The notes under the pieces: generated by a model
Told to the model about the DNA's origin: nothing
Seen by the model: only the letters and a program-made list of their open reading frames with translations
The model's database searches: none
Position numbers and translations under genes: made by a program
NCBI GenBank assembly: GCA_040398845.1
Contig: JBBATH010000004.1
Coordinates: 1-64,000, forward strand
Direction of reading: 5' to 3'
Length of the DNA: 64,000 nucleotides
DNA from: WLND01 sp040398845
Lineage (GTDB): Bacteria > Actinomycetota > Actinomycetes > S36-B12
In this document: positions 1 through 7,884 of the stretch, one piece after another
Layout: every line of letters begins with the position of its first letter
Numbering within the stretch: position 1 is the stretch's first letter

Positions 1-2
1 GC

Positions 3-1142
3 GAACCACACGCATGTAATTCACTTGCCGGAACTATTTCTGCGCAAGCCCTAAGCGAGCGATCCGAACTCAGCACCAAGGCCGCCGCCCGACGGCTCAG
101 TCCGTCTGACCGGGCGGTTATCGCCCACGCGGCCAGCGAGCAAGTCAATGGCACGGACGGGAACACCTTTGAACTCGCACTCGCAGATGGTGGCGCCGTG
201 TCGGTACGCTGCGAGAGCATCGAGGCCGAAGGCCGGAGGGTGGGTTCGGCTGTCACGATCACGAGCCGGGAGGCCGGTCACACCGCACGCAGAAGCCCTG
301 CGGTCACACCCGGGTCATTGAGGGCAATCTCCCAGAGGCCAGGCTTCTTGGGACGAAGCTCAGCGAGCCAATCAGTGCGCCATGACGCCGGCGAACTGGC
401 TACCGCAGCATTCCCGATACTGATTTCGGGTGAATCAGGGGTGGGGAAGGTTCACCTCGCAAGCATCATCGGACGAAGCCTTCGAAACGTCCTCCTGCTC
501 GACGCGCGCACGTACTCCGACGAAGGCGAGCGGGCGCTTCTTCGAGAGCTCTCTACGTTCGTTCACACGGCTCGCACGTGCGTTATCGTGCGCAACATCG
601 AGGTGCTGTCCGATTATGTCCTGAGAGAACTGGACTCCGTCGCCCGCGTCGCGCAGGAGAATGATTCTCGAGTCATCAACACGACCACGTCGACCACCGA
701 TGTCACCCGCGGCAACCGACTACCAATAGGAATCGGGATCCACATTCCTCCGCTCAGGGAACGACCGGAGGACATATGGGACCTTACTCCAGCACTCCTC
801 GCACGCAAGGGTTCAAATATCCGAACGTCCGCACCGGTATTGGAGGCCTTCATGCGCCATCCCTGGCCAGGCAACGTCAGCGAACTCGATACAGTCCTTT
901 CCGCCATGTTGCACCGATGCCGCGGATCTCAACTGACCCTTGCCGACCTTCCCGTTCAATACCATCGCGGAAGCAGGCGATTGCGCCGCATCGAGCACGT
1001 CGAGCGCGCAGCAATTGTCCAGGCCCTCGCGGAGGCAGGCGGTAACCGAACGAAGGCGGCGGGGATTCTCGAGATCGGTCGCGCCACGCTGTATCGGAAA
1101 ATGCGTGTCTACGGCCTCGGTCCAGACAGCGTCGCGATCTGA
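3..1142 (+). CDS. AcoR-like Fis-family transcriptional regulator, 5' truncated by window edge
   Basis: The reading frame is open leftward past the first GTG (198) to the window edge, so the N-terminus lies outside. The visible part has a sensory-type segment, then a degenerate AAA+ domain with a Walker A GESGVGK near base 429, the PPLRERPEDI segment near 745-775, and a C-terminal Fis-type helix-turn-helix (about 1000-1130, GGNRTKAAGILEIGRATLYR). The GAFTGA loop that contacts sigma-54 is absent and the Walker B region reads TCVIVRNIEV instead of a DE-containing motif. This is the layout of actinobacterial AcoR-like regulators, which act without sigma-54. The stop overlaps the start of the acyl-CoA ligase (TGATG), so the two are co-transcribed. 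Target genes are unknown; the ligase and island are likely. Confidence 0.82.
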   Translation, partial: EPHACNSLAGTISAQALSERSELSTKAAARRLSPSDRAVIAHAASEQVNGTDGNTFELALADGGAVSVRCESIEAEGRRVGSAVTITSREAGHTARRSPAVTPGSLRAISQRPGFLGRSSASQSVRHDAGELATAAFPILISGESGVGKVHLASIIGRSLRNVLLLDARTYSDEGERALLRELSTFVHTARTCVIVRNIEVLSDYVLRELDSVARVAQENDSRVINTTTSTTDVTRGNRLPIGIGIHIPPLRERPEDIWDLTPALLARKGSNIRTSAPVLEAFMRHPWPGNVSELDTVLSAMLHRCRGSQLTLADLPVQYHRGSRRLRRIEHVERAAIVQALAEAGGNRTKAAGILEIGRATLYRKMRVYGLGPDSVAI

Positions 1143-2779
1143 TGGGCGCGGCGTCAATTGACGGGTCCACTCAGAATCAATCCCAACCCAAGCGTGTGAT
1201 GGCGTCCACGAGCGTGCTGAATGAGCCGAACGTCGTCGGCGAGATCACGACCATCTGGGCACGACGAGACCCAACGCGGGTAGCACTACGCAACAAGGAG
1301 GGGGTAGAGCGCACCTACGCCGAACTCGAGGATCGAACAACACGCATCGCAAACGGCCTGCTCGCCCTGGGGCTTACATCCGGCGATCGCATCGCAACGT
1401 GGATGGACGACTGCTTCGAATACGTCGAGGTGTACCTAGCCGCGGCAAAGGCGGGGCTGATTATTAGTCCAATCAATGCCCGTCTCACCCCGGTCGAGGC
1501 CACCTACCTGCTCAATGACAGCGATCCGCGGATCATCGTCTGGACCGCGGATCTCGATGAGAAGGTGGCCGAACTTGATGATCGTGAACTGGTGGATCGG
1601 CATCGCATCAGAATCGAACCCGGAGGCGAATGCCAACTAGCGCGTCTCATCGAGACCTCATCTCCCAACCCCCAGCCCCTCGATGTTGATCCGGCCAGCC
1701 CACTGATCCTGGCGTACACGAGCGGAACCACGGGCCGTCCAAAGGGAGCGATCCTTACACACGAATCCATTCTCGCCCTGGGCAGAATCAACGCAACGTC
1801 ATACCGAATGACCGCCTACCCGCGAATGGCACTCACCGGGTCGATGTCGTTCGTAGCCGTGGTCCCTGCCCATGTCCTGTGCGCACTCCGACTTGGCGGC
1901 TGTGTCACGATGATGGGCAAATGGACAGTTGACGAACTCATCGCGGTCCTTGAACGCGACCTCATCACCTTCACGTACATCCCCTCCCCGCTGATCACCA
2001 ACGTCGCACGAGCGCTAGCCCAGCACCCACAGGCCTGGACAAACCTGCGCTCGGTCCTGCACTCCGCGAGCCGAGCAAGACCAGATCAGTTACATGAACT
2101 CGTCACAGTTATCGGTACCCGCTTGGTTGAGGGCTGGGGGATGACCGAGAACTCGGGTGGTCTCATGACCGCCATGCTCGGACATGAGTACCTCGACTGC
2201 GAGGTACACGACCCGGTCTTCACGTCGGTCGGCCTGCCAGCCATAGACATCTCCGTTCGGGTCGTCGGGCCCGAAGGACACGAGGTTCCGCATGACGGTG
2301 AGAGCATCGGCGAGTTGGCCTTCTCCGGGCCGTCGATGATGACCGGCTACTGGAACCGCCCTGACGAGACGGCAAAGACTCTGCGGGATGGCTGGCTCTT
2401 CACCGGCGATCTGGGAAGTATCGACGCCGAAGGTTACGTGTACATCTCAGACCGTCGGACAGACCTCATCGTCAGCGGCGGCGCGAACGTCTACCCGAGC
2501 GAGGTCGAGGATTGCATCAGCCAACTGGCAGGAGTGCGCGAGGTCGCTGTCGTCGGTGTTCCGCACGAGCGCTGGGGCCAAACCGTGGTCGCGGTGATCG
2601 TCGTTGACGACGATGCCATCACCCAAGAGGTCGTGCTTGATCACTGCCGGAAGTTCTTGGCCGGGTACAAGAAACCCACCCGCGTCCTGGTAATGGAGGC
2701 ACTCCCCCGCACTGCCAGCCTGAAGATCTCGCGCGCCGCAGTCCGATCCATCGTCCTCGAACTGGTCGAACTGACGTGA
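1142..2779 (+). CDS. Acyl-CoA synthetase (AMP-forming), class I adenylate-forming enzyme
   Basis: Activates a carboxylic acid to its CoA thioester through an acyl-adenylate. The ATP/AMP loop YTSGTTGRPKG is at about residues 191-201, followed by WGMTENSG, FTGDLGSIDAEGYVYISDR and the C-terminal LPRTASLKISR, which keeps the catalytic Lys (usual form SGKIQR). The length of 545 aa is normal for the family. The ATG at 1142 overlaps the regulator's stop; an internal ATG at 1199 is an alternative, since the first ~19 residues look unconserved, and neither start has a strong ribosome-binding site. It is one of three ligases in the island (others at 27539 and 40459). The substrate cannot be read from sequence; a cyclic or aryl/alkyl carboxylate is plausible from context. 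It converges with the phosphatase gene 23 bp downstream. Confidence 0.9.
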   Translation: MGAASIDGSTQNQSQPKRVMASTSVLNEPNVVGEITTIWARRDPTRVALRNKEGVERTYAELEDRTTRIANGLLALGLTSGDRIATWMDDCFEYVEVYLAAAKAGLIISPINARLTPVEATYLLNDSDPRIIVWTADLDEKVAELDDRELVDRHRIRIEPGGECQLARLIETSSPNPQPLDVDPASPLILAYTSGTTGRPKGAILTHESILALGRINATSYRMTAYPRMALTGSMSFVAVVPAHVLCALRLGGCVTMMGKWTVDELIAVLERDLITFTYIPSPLITNVARALAQHPQAWTNLRSVLHSASRARPDQLHELVTVIGTRLVEGWGMTENSGGLMTAMLGHEYLDCEVHDPVFTSVGLPAIDISVRVVGPEGHEVPHDGESIGELAFSGPSMMTGYWNRPDETAKTLRDGWLFTGDLGSIDAEGYVYISDRRTDLIVSGGANVYPSEVEDCISQLAGVREVAVVGVPHERWGQTVVAVIVVDDDAITQEVVLDHCRKFLAGYKKPTRVLVMEALPRTASLKISRAAVRSIVLELVELT

Positions 2780-2802
2780 ATCGCACAGGATTGGGTTTTC
2801 TC

Positions 2803-3495
2803 CTACTCGAGGTCTAGATCAGGTTCCAGATGGTTCGTGTCATTGAACCGTCTCAGGAGCCAGTCATCGCCCCGAACAACCAGATGCGTCAAGGATGCAT
2901 TATCGGACTCCGATAGGGAGTGCATCCGGCCACCAGTGGCCAGTGCCGAGATCATTCCGATGACGCCACCATGGGTGAAAACGACCACCCGCTGATTCGG
3001 ATGGTTTGACGCTATTCGCTTGATGGCATCAGTGAGGCGCCTCGCAAAGTCGACTTCCTGCTCCGCCATAGGAATGACGTCCCAAGTCCTTTCAGCAAGC
3101 ACACGCTGCCAGTCTGGGTGGTTCTCTTCACGACGAATGCGGTAGACGCCCCCCTCCCACTCACCGAGAAAGATCTCACGAATATCAGGTTCGACGATCG
3201 GAGTCAGCCCGGTTATCTCCGCCAGCGGCGCAGCCGTCTGTGCCGTCCGTTGAAGGGTGCTCACGTAGATCGCGTCAATCGGTTGTTTCGCAAGTCGTGC
3301 TGCGACCATGCCCGCCTGCACTTGTCCTCGCGGATCAAGTGGCGGGTCACCGTGCCCGTCGACGAGCGGTTGGGGGTCGTCAAGACGAAATGGCCTAGAT
3401 TCGCCATGGCGCACGATAAAGATGTGCGTGGCTCCTTCAGGCAGACTGAATCGATTCTGGCGGTACTCAACCACGGCCGGTTCACCTTGTGTCAT
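2803..3495 (-). CDS. Histidine phosphatase family protein (phosphoglycerate mutase-like)
   Basis: The N-terminal RHGES motif (catalytic His at about residue 30) and the second His in FTHGG (about residue 165) define the histidine phosphatase superfamily; 230 aa is typical. It is predicted to hydrolyse a small-molecule phosphate ester in the cytoplasm via phospho-His. It is the last gene of the minus-strand operon and its ATG overlaps the stop of the FAD oxidoreductase (ATGA), so translation is coupled. The same operon encodes two phosphohistidine swivel domains, so a role in removing or proofreading a phosphate placed by that system is attractive but inferred. It could equally be a housekeeping-type phosphatase carried along. 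Specificity is not assignable. Confidence 0.85.
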   Translation of the reverse strand: MTQGEPAVVEYRQNRFSLPEGATHIFIVRHGESRPFRLDDPQPLVDGHGDPPLDPRGQVQAGMVAARLAKQPIDAIYVSTLQRTAQTAAPLAEITGLTPIVEPDIREIFLGEWEGGVYRIRREENHPDWQRVLAERTWDVIPMAEQEVDFARRLTDAIKRIASNHPNQRVVVFTHGGVIGMISALATGGRMHSLSESDNASLTHLVVRGDDWLLRRFNDTNHLEPDLDLE

Positions 3496-4937
3496 GATCG
3501 CATATCCATTTCCCTTGATGATGCTGACGGAATATCCGGACGTGCCCAGGTCGCGGCACCTGAGCCCGCAACACGACCGAAGACGAAGGCACTGGTGATC
3601 GAGTTTCCACTACCGACATAGACGTCGCCGACAACTCCCCCGGTGCACTCCCCAGCGGCAAAAAGTCCAGGAACGGCAGCGCCCGAATCGGCAAGCACCC
3701 TTGCCTGCGAGTCGATTCTCAACCCAACCGCCGTCAGCGCGACATGTGCCATGCGGAGCTCAGTGGCGTAGAAGGGTGGCGTCTGGACCTTCCGCAGGAC
3801 ATCTGCACGCTTACGGTAGTGACTGTCCTGCCCGGCTGTTACGTCGTGGTTGTACTCCTCAATCGTCCCAAGGAGCCGCTGTTCCGGGACTCCCATCAGG
3901 GTCGCCAGTTGCTCGAGGGAATCCGCCTTCAGCACTTTTCCTCGCCCGACCATCTCATCGAGCATCGTCTTCACCCACTTCTGCGCACGCCCGTCTCGTT
4001 TCCCCACCGAGACTTTCTTCGTAGCTTCGACGGTGTCAGGAGAAGACGAGTTCTTTGACTCCTCGTCGAATACAGCAAAAACCGGGGCGCGCTGGCCCTC
4101 CATAATCGGTTGCGTCACGCTGTAGGACGAGGTTTCATCGTAAAAGCGTCGGCCCTCGCCATTGACGATGACGAGCCAGCCGGGGAGGTACCCACCCTCA
4201 AGTACGTTTCCGAAGTTCGGGGTTATCAACCGGGTCGCGCGACCTCCGCCAACGACTTGGGCGTCCACCTGCGCTCCAAGTTCAAATGCGCTCCCATCAG
4301 ACGTTGCCGCCCCGATGTACCAGTACCAATCCTCATTCGCGAGCAGCGGGAGATGCTTGCTCACCAACTCACGGTTCGCGGCGAACCCGCCGGTCGCCAT
4401 GATGACAGCTCCAACCGAGAGCGTGTCTGCGCCTACGGCGAGGCCCACCACTTCGCCGCCTTCGACAAGCAACCGGTCAACTTTCATCCCCAACGCGAAT
4501 TCAACGCCGATTCGCTTGGCCTCGCTCACAAGCGTCTGGCTCACGGCCATCCCCTCACCCACCGTGATGTGCATCCGCGCGGCGCGTTCTTCACCTGAAG
4601 TCATGACCCTGGAGTCGAAGGCCACCCCGATGTCCTGCAACCAGTCGATCGTCGCGCCCGATCGCTCACAGAGCGTCCGGACGACCGACGGCTCAAGCCG
4701 GAAGCGATTGAGCCCCATGTAGAAGCGGTACATGTCCTCGGGATCGTCCTCGATGCCAGCCTCTCGTTGCAGACGGGTGCAGGCTCCCATGAGCTTGCCT
4801 CCTGAGAGTCTGCTGGACCCTCCTAGCTCGCCTGAACCCTCTAGAACGATGACCGATGCACCCTCAGCACGCGCCGTGATTGCCGCGGTCAGCCCAGCGA
4901 ATCCTGAGCCGATGACCGCAACGTCAAAGTCGGTCAC
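3492..4937 (-). CDS. FAD-dependent oxidoreductase, fumarate reductase/KstD-type flavoprotein
   Basis: A Rossmann FAD fold starts at residue ~8 (VIGSGFAG), followed by GGSSRLSGG and a C-terminal FAD-closing segment (GLFAAGECTGG, then GSGNSITSAFVFGR). The 481-aa length and the middle RFYDETSSY segment fit the FAD_binding_2 family (fumarate reductase flavoprotein, 3-ketosteroid-1-dehydrogenase, tricarballylate dehydrogenase). Members insert or remove an alpha,beta double bond next to an electron-withdrawing group. No signal peptide is visible, so it is cytoplasmic. The start codon overlaps the end of the PPDK-like gene (4934-4937) and the stop overlaps the phosphatase start, placing it inside a tightly coupled operon. 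Substrate unknown; a cyclic enone or an unsaturated acid would fit the island. Confidence 0.85.
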   Translation of the reverse strand: MTDFDVAVIGSGFAGLTAAITARAEGASVIVLEGSGELGGSSRLSGGKLMGACTRLQREAGIEDDPEDMYRFYMGLNRFRLEPSVVRTLCERSGATIDWLQDIGVAFDSRVMTSGEERAARMHITVGEGMAVSQTLVSEAKRIGVEFALGMKVDRLLVEGGEVVGLAVGADTLSVGAVIMATGGFAANRELVSKHLPLLANEDWYWYIGAATSDGSAFELGAQVDAQVVGGGRATRLITPNFGNVLEGGYLPGWLVIVNGEGRRFYDETSSYSVTQPIMEGQRAPVFAVFDEESKNSSSPDTVEATKKVSVGKRDGRAQKWVKTMLDEMVGRGKVLKADSLEQLATLMGVPEQRLLGTIEEYNHDVTAGQDSHYRKRADVLRKVQTPPFYATELRMAHVALTAVGLRIDSQARVLADSGAAVPGLFAAGECTGGVVGDVYVGSGNSITSAFVFGRVAGSGAATWARPDIPSASSREMDMRS

Positions 4938-6829
4938 GACACTGCGCCGGTCAACCGCGCACTAAGCAAGCGGGCGGCCCACGAGTTGTCTCCGTCAGCG
5001 ACAATCCCCGCCCACGGGCCGCCTGACGGGCGAAAGTCGATTCCTGCAAGATTTCTCGGCAGGGTGATGAACACTTCAGTGTCAGGGTCGGCCACCTCGA
5101 AGACACGATCGCAGGTGCGGCTCAGCAGCGCCGCTGAATCAGCCCCCTCCCATGGCACATCGATCAACACGGCGCCTGAGCCGCCACGGACGTCCTCGGG
5201 CGCCGTGACCACGTGCAAATCTGCCCGAGGTGCAGTCAGCAGTGGGACCTGACCTCTCTCGTCGCACCAGGCGAGGATGCGTGACACCCACTCACTTGCC
5301 ACGGGGTCAGAAAACTCAGCAGCACCAAGGAGGACTCGTCCGTCATCGCCTGACACAGTAATGAGGTCACCCTCGTGGATGACCGCGCCAGACGCAAAGG
5401 AAACGGAGCGTTCCTCATGATGAATGGTCATCCCTGACACTCCGCAGGACGCCGGCTTGCCCATTCCTCGAGCTACGACGGCGGCATGGCTCGCTCGTCC
5501 ACCGAGGGCAGTGACGATGCCGGAGGAGGCGATCATGCCGCTGATGTCCTGCGGTGAGGTGGTGGGACAGATGAGCACGGGCACAATGCCCTGCTCCGCC
5601 AATTCCTCGGCACGCGAGGAATCCAGGACGGCGCGACCGACCGCCGTCCCTGGAGATGCCGGAACACCCACCCCGAGCTCGGTCAACCCTGCGAACGTCT
5701 CGCACACGGGCGCCTGCAGCATCTCAAGAGCGCTCAGCGACACCCGATCAAGCGCGGCCTCAACATCGATCATGCCCTGATCAACGAGGTCGACAGCGAT
5801 ACGTGCTGCCGCTGCAGGGCTCCGTTGACCCACCCGCGCCTGCAAGATCCAAAGCTTGCCGTGTTGGATCGTGAACTCAACATCACACATGTCCGTATAT
5901 TCGCGTTCCAACTTCGCGAGGGCTTCCTGAAGTGCCTCCCACACTTCGGATGATTCGCGGCGTAGCGAATCGATCGACTCGGGAATCCGGGAACCATTCA
6001 CGACATCTTCACCCTGAGCACAGCGCATGAAATCACCGTAGGCCGCGGGGTGACCGGTCGCGGGATCTCGGGTGAAGACCACCCCAGTGCCGGAGTCATT
6101 ATCAAGATTTCCGAACACCATGGCCTGCACCGTTACCGCAGTGCCGAGGTCGTCGGGTATTCCTCGGTACTTCCGGTAGCGCTGCGCTCGCGGGCGATCC
6201 CACGAGCGCCAGACCGCCTCAATGGATTCGCGCACCTGGCCCACGGCCGTCTGAGGGAACGGGGGTCCGTGCTGCTCGATGGCGTCCTTCCACAACTCGA
6301 CACTTTCCCTATCGTCCGCGTCCACCGCATGCCCGTGTACGCGGGCCAGCACGTCGGCCGGAAGCTCGCGCACGACCTCGGCGAAGGATCCCAGGAGACG
6401 CACATACGACTGCCAGGCGAAGCGATCCGAGGTCCTCGCGGCCACGCCCACCACGACGTCGTCACTCATCCCGACATTGAGGACGGTATCCATCATCCCG
6501 GGCATCGACTGGGCCGCGCCCGACCGCACCGAGAGCAGAAGCGGATTGTCCGGGTTGTCCATTTCCTTGTTCAGCCGCGCACCCAACTGCACGAGATGGA
6601 GGGTGATCTCGTCGCCCAGAGCATCCGGGAGAACCGGCTCCTTCTTCGCGAATGCCTTCCACGCCTCGGTCGTGATGGTGAAGCCCGGAGGAACCGGCAG
6701 TCCGAGGGTTCCAGTCATCCTCGCAAGACTTGCCCCCTTGCCGCCAAGGTACTTACGGTCGCTTAGCGGCGACTCAAACGTGTGAAGGTACTGCGGGGAA
6801 GTCCGGTCAGCGGTCGATTCGTCAGGCAT
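4934..6829 (-). CDS. PPDK-like ATP-grasp plus phosphohistidine swivel protein lacking the PEP/pyruvate barrel
   Basis: The N-terminal ~350 residues are a pyruvate phosphate dikinase ATP-grasp domain (LGGKGASLARM, PPGFTITTEA, SVRSGA then SMPGMMDTVLN, GTGVVFTRDPATG, DVEFTIQHGKLWILQ). Then comes the swivel domain with GGRASHAAVVARGMGKP, where His ~448 is the phospho-acceptor; the usual Thr two residues before it is Ala. After the swivel only ~120 low-similarity residues remain, against the ~340-residue PEP/pyruvate TIM barrel of a complete ~875-aa PPDK. ATP could charge the His, but the phosphate must go to a partner or another substrate. The ATG at 6829, with GGAAG upstream, overlaps the LLM gene and is preferred to an upstream ATG at 6874. 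Two stand-alone genes upstream in the operon may supply the missing parts. Confidence 0.88.
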   Translation of the reverse strand: MPDESTADRTSPQYLHTFESPLSDRKYLGGKGASLARMTGTLGLPVPPGFTITTEAWKAFAKKEPVLPDALGDEITLHLVQLGARLNKEMDNPDNPLLLSVRSGAAQSMPGMMDTVLNVGMSDDVVVGVAARTSDRFAWQSYVRLLGSFAEVVRELPADVLARVHGHAVDADDRESVELWKDAIEQHGPPFPQTAVGQVRESIEAVWRSWDRPRAQRYRKYRGIPDDLGTAVTVQAMVFGNLDNDSGTGVVFTRDPATGHPAAYGDFMRCAQGEDVVNGSRIPESIDSLRRESSEVWEALQEALAKLEREYTDMCDVEFTIQHGKLWILQARVGQRSPAAAARIAVDLVDQGMIDVEAALDRVSLSALEMLQAPVCETFAGLTELGVGVPASPGTAVGRAVLDSSRAEELAEQGIVPVLICPTTSPQDISGMIASSGIVTALGGRASHAAVVARGMGKPASCGVSGMTIHHEERSVSFASGAVIHEGDLITVSGDDGRVLLGAAEFSDPVASEWVSRILAWCDERGQVPLLTAPRADLHVVTAPEDVRGGSGAVLIDVPWEGADSAALLSRTCDRVFEVADPDTEVFITLPRNLAGIDFRPSGGPWAGIVADGDNSWAARLLSARLTGAVS

Positions 6830-7820
6830 GCTCAACTTCCATGTCGCGAATAAAGGGTAGTACCCGCTCGGCAAAGAGGTTCAGGCTTGCCCAACCTACC
6901 TCCGGATCCAAGCCCGCAACCAGCGGATGGAGGGTGATAATCGTGTCGGGCGAGTATCCCTGCACGAGCTCAATTGCCTCGTCCGGGGTCACCACGATGT
7001 AACGACCACCAGTGCGCAGCTCGTCAATCGTCGGCGGGATAACACCCGCCGGGCCGGACATCGGCGTGTCGGTGCTTGACCAACGTGCGTAATTGCCTGC
7101 CTCCAAAAGGAAGTGCGGGGCGAGAACCTCCCACGCGGAGTCAACGTCATCGGTCACGTGAATGAGATGCGGTCCCCCGCGCGAGTACTCCTTGGCCCTC
7201 GGTAATCCATTGGCGAGTCGCTCCTCCTGAAACACCTCGTATGCAGCCGCATTGAGTGGGAAATACTCCATTCCGAGTCGCACCGCACGCTTGGCGGCGG
7301 CTCCAGACGAGCCACCAAGGATGAGTGGCGGGCCACCCGGTGTCATCGGGCGCGGTGTCACGCGAAGGGTTCGACCCTGGTACTCAAATTCTTCGCCGCT
7401 CCACGCCTGCCGAAGAAGCCGCACGCCTTCCTCCATGAGCTGGCCTCGCTTGCTTCGGTCAACGCCGAACATCTCAAACTCCGCAGCGTTGTAGCCCGCG
7501 GCCACAACGACGTCGAGCCGACCCCCGCTGAGGATGTCAAGGACAGCCAAGTCCTCCGCAACCATGATCGGATCATGGAGCGGGAGAAGAACTGCCGAGA
7601 GGTTTATCGTGATGCGCGAGGTGACCGCTGCAACCGCCGAGCCCAGAACCATGATCGATGGGCACCAGTTGTCCTCGGTCCCGTGGTGCTCCCCGATGCG
7701 GATCGCATCAAGACCCTGGTCGTCAGCCCAACGTGCCATCTCCAGACCCGCTGAATAAACCTCTGATAGCGGCTTACCCCAATTAGGACTCTGAAGGTTG
7801 AGCCTCATGTCGACGCGCAT
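6822..7820 (-). CDS. LLM-class flavin-dependent oxidoreductase (luciferase-like)
   Basis: A 332-aa TIM-barrel flavoprotein of the bacterial-luciferase superfamily. Family marks include IRIGEHHGTEDNWCPS near residue 40, a segment on the repertoire of aeration-dependent monooxygenases (LDILSGGRLDVVVAAGYN, about residues 110-128), and PPLILGGSSGAAAKRA. Members use FMNH2 or F420 for monooxygenation or hydride transfer; the cofactor cannot be settled here. The start at 7820 has GAGGGAG upstream; its stop overlaps the PPDK-like start. It lies between the 548-aa orphan (64 bp upstream) and the dikinase piece, so a step on the same substrate is likely. Oxygenation of a cyclic ketone or a related carbon is possible but inferred. 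Confidence 0.88.
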   Translation of the reverse strand: MRVDMRLNLQSPNWGKPLSEVYSAGLEMARWADDQGLDAIRIGEHHGTEDNWCPSIMVLGSAVAAVTSRITINLSAVLLPLHDPIMVAEDLAVLDILSGGRLDVVVAAGYNAAEFEMFGVDRSKRGQLMEEGVRLLRQAWSGEEFEYQGRTLRVTPRPMTPGGPPLILGGSSGAAAKRAVRLGMEYFPLNAAAYEVFQEERLANGLPRAKEYSRGGPHLIHVTDDVDSAWEVLAPHFLLEAGNYARWSSTDTPMSGPAGVIPPTIDELRTGGRYIVVTPDEAIELVQGYSPDTIITLHPLVAGLDPEVGWASLNLFAERVLPFIRDMEVEHA

Positions 7821-7884
7821 GACAAAACTCCCTCATTCATACGATGGCAGACGAGAAGCGGCGAGTCGCAACTCGCGACGATGG

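Noticed and set aside
3..1142. sigma-54-dependent promoters in the region
   Set aside because: The regulator lacks the sigma-54 contact motif and I saw no -24/-12 elements; the readable promoters are sigma-70-like.
6050..6766. 238-codon open frame on the plus strand
   Set aside because: Antisense to the PPDK-like gene; composition is shadow-like and it has no start signal.
4934..6829. Functional pyruvate phosphate dikinase
   Set aside because: The PEP/pyruvate-binding barrel is missing, so the normal reaction cannot be completed by this protein alone.
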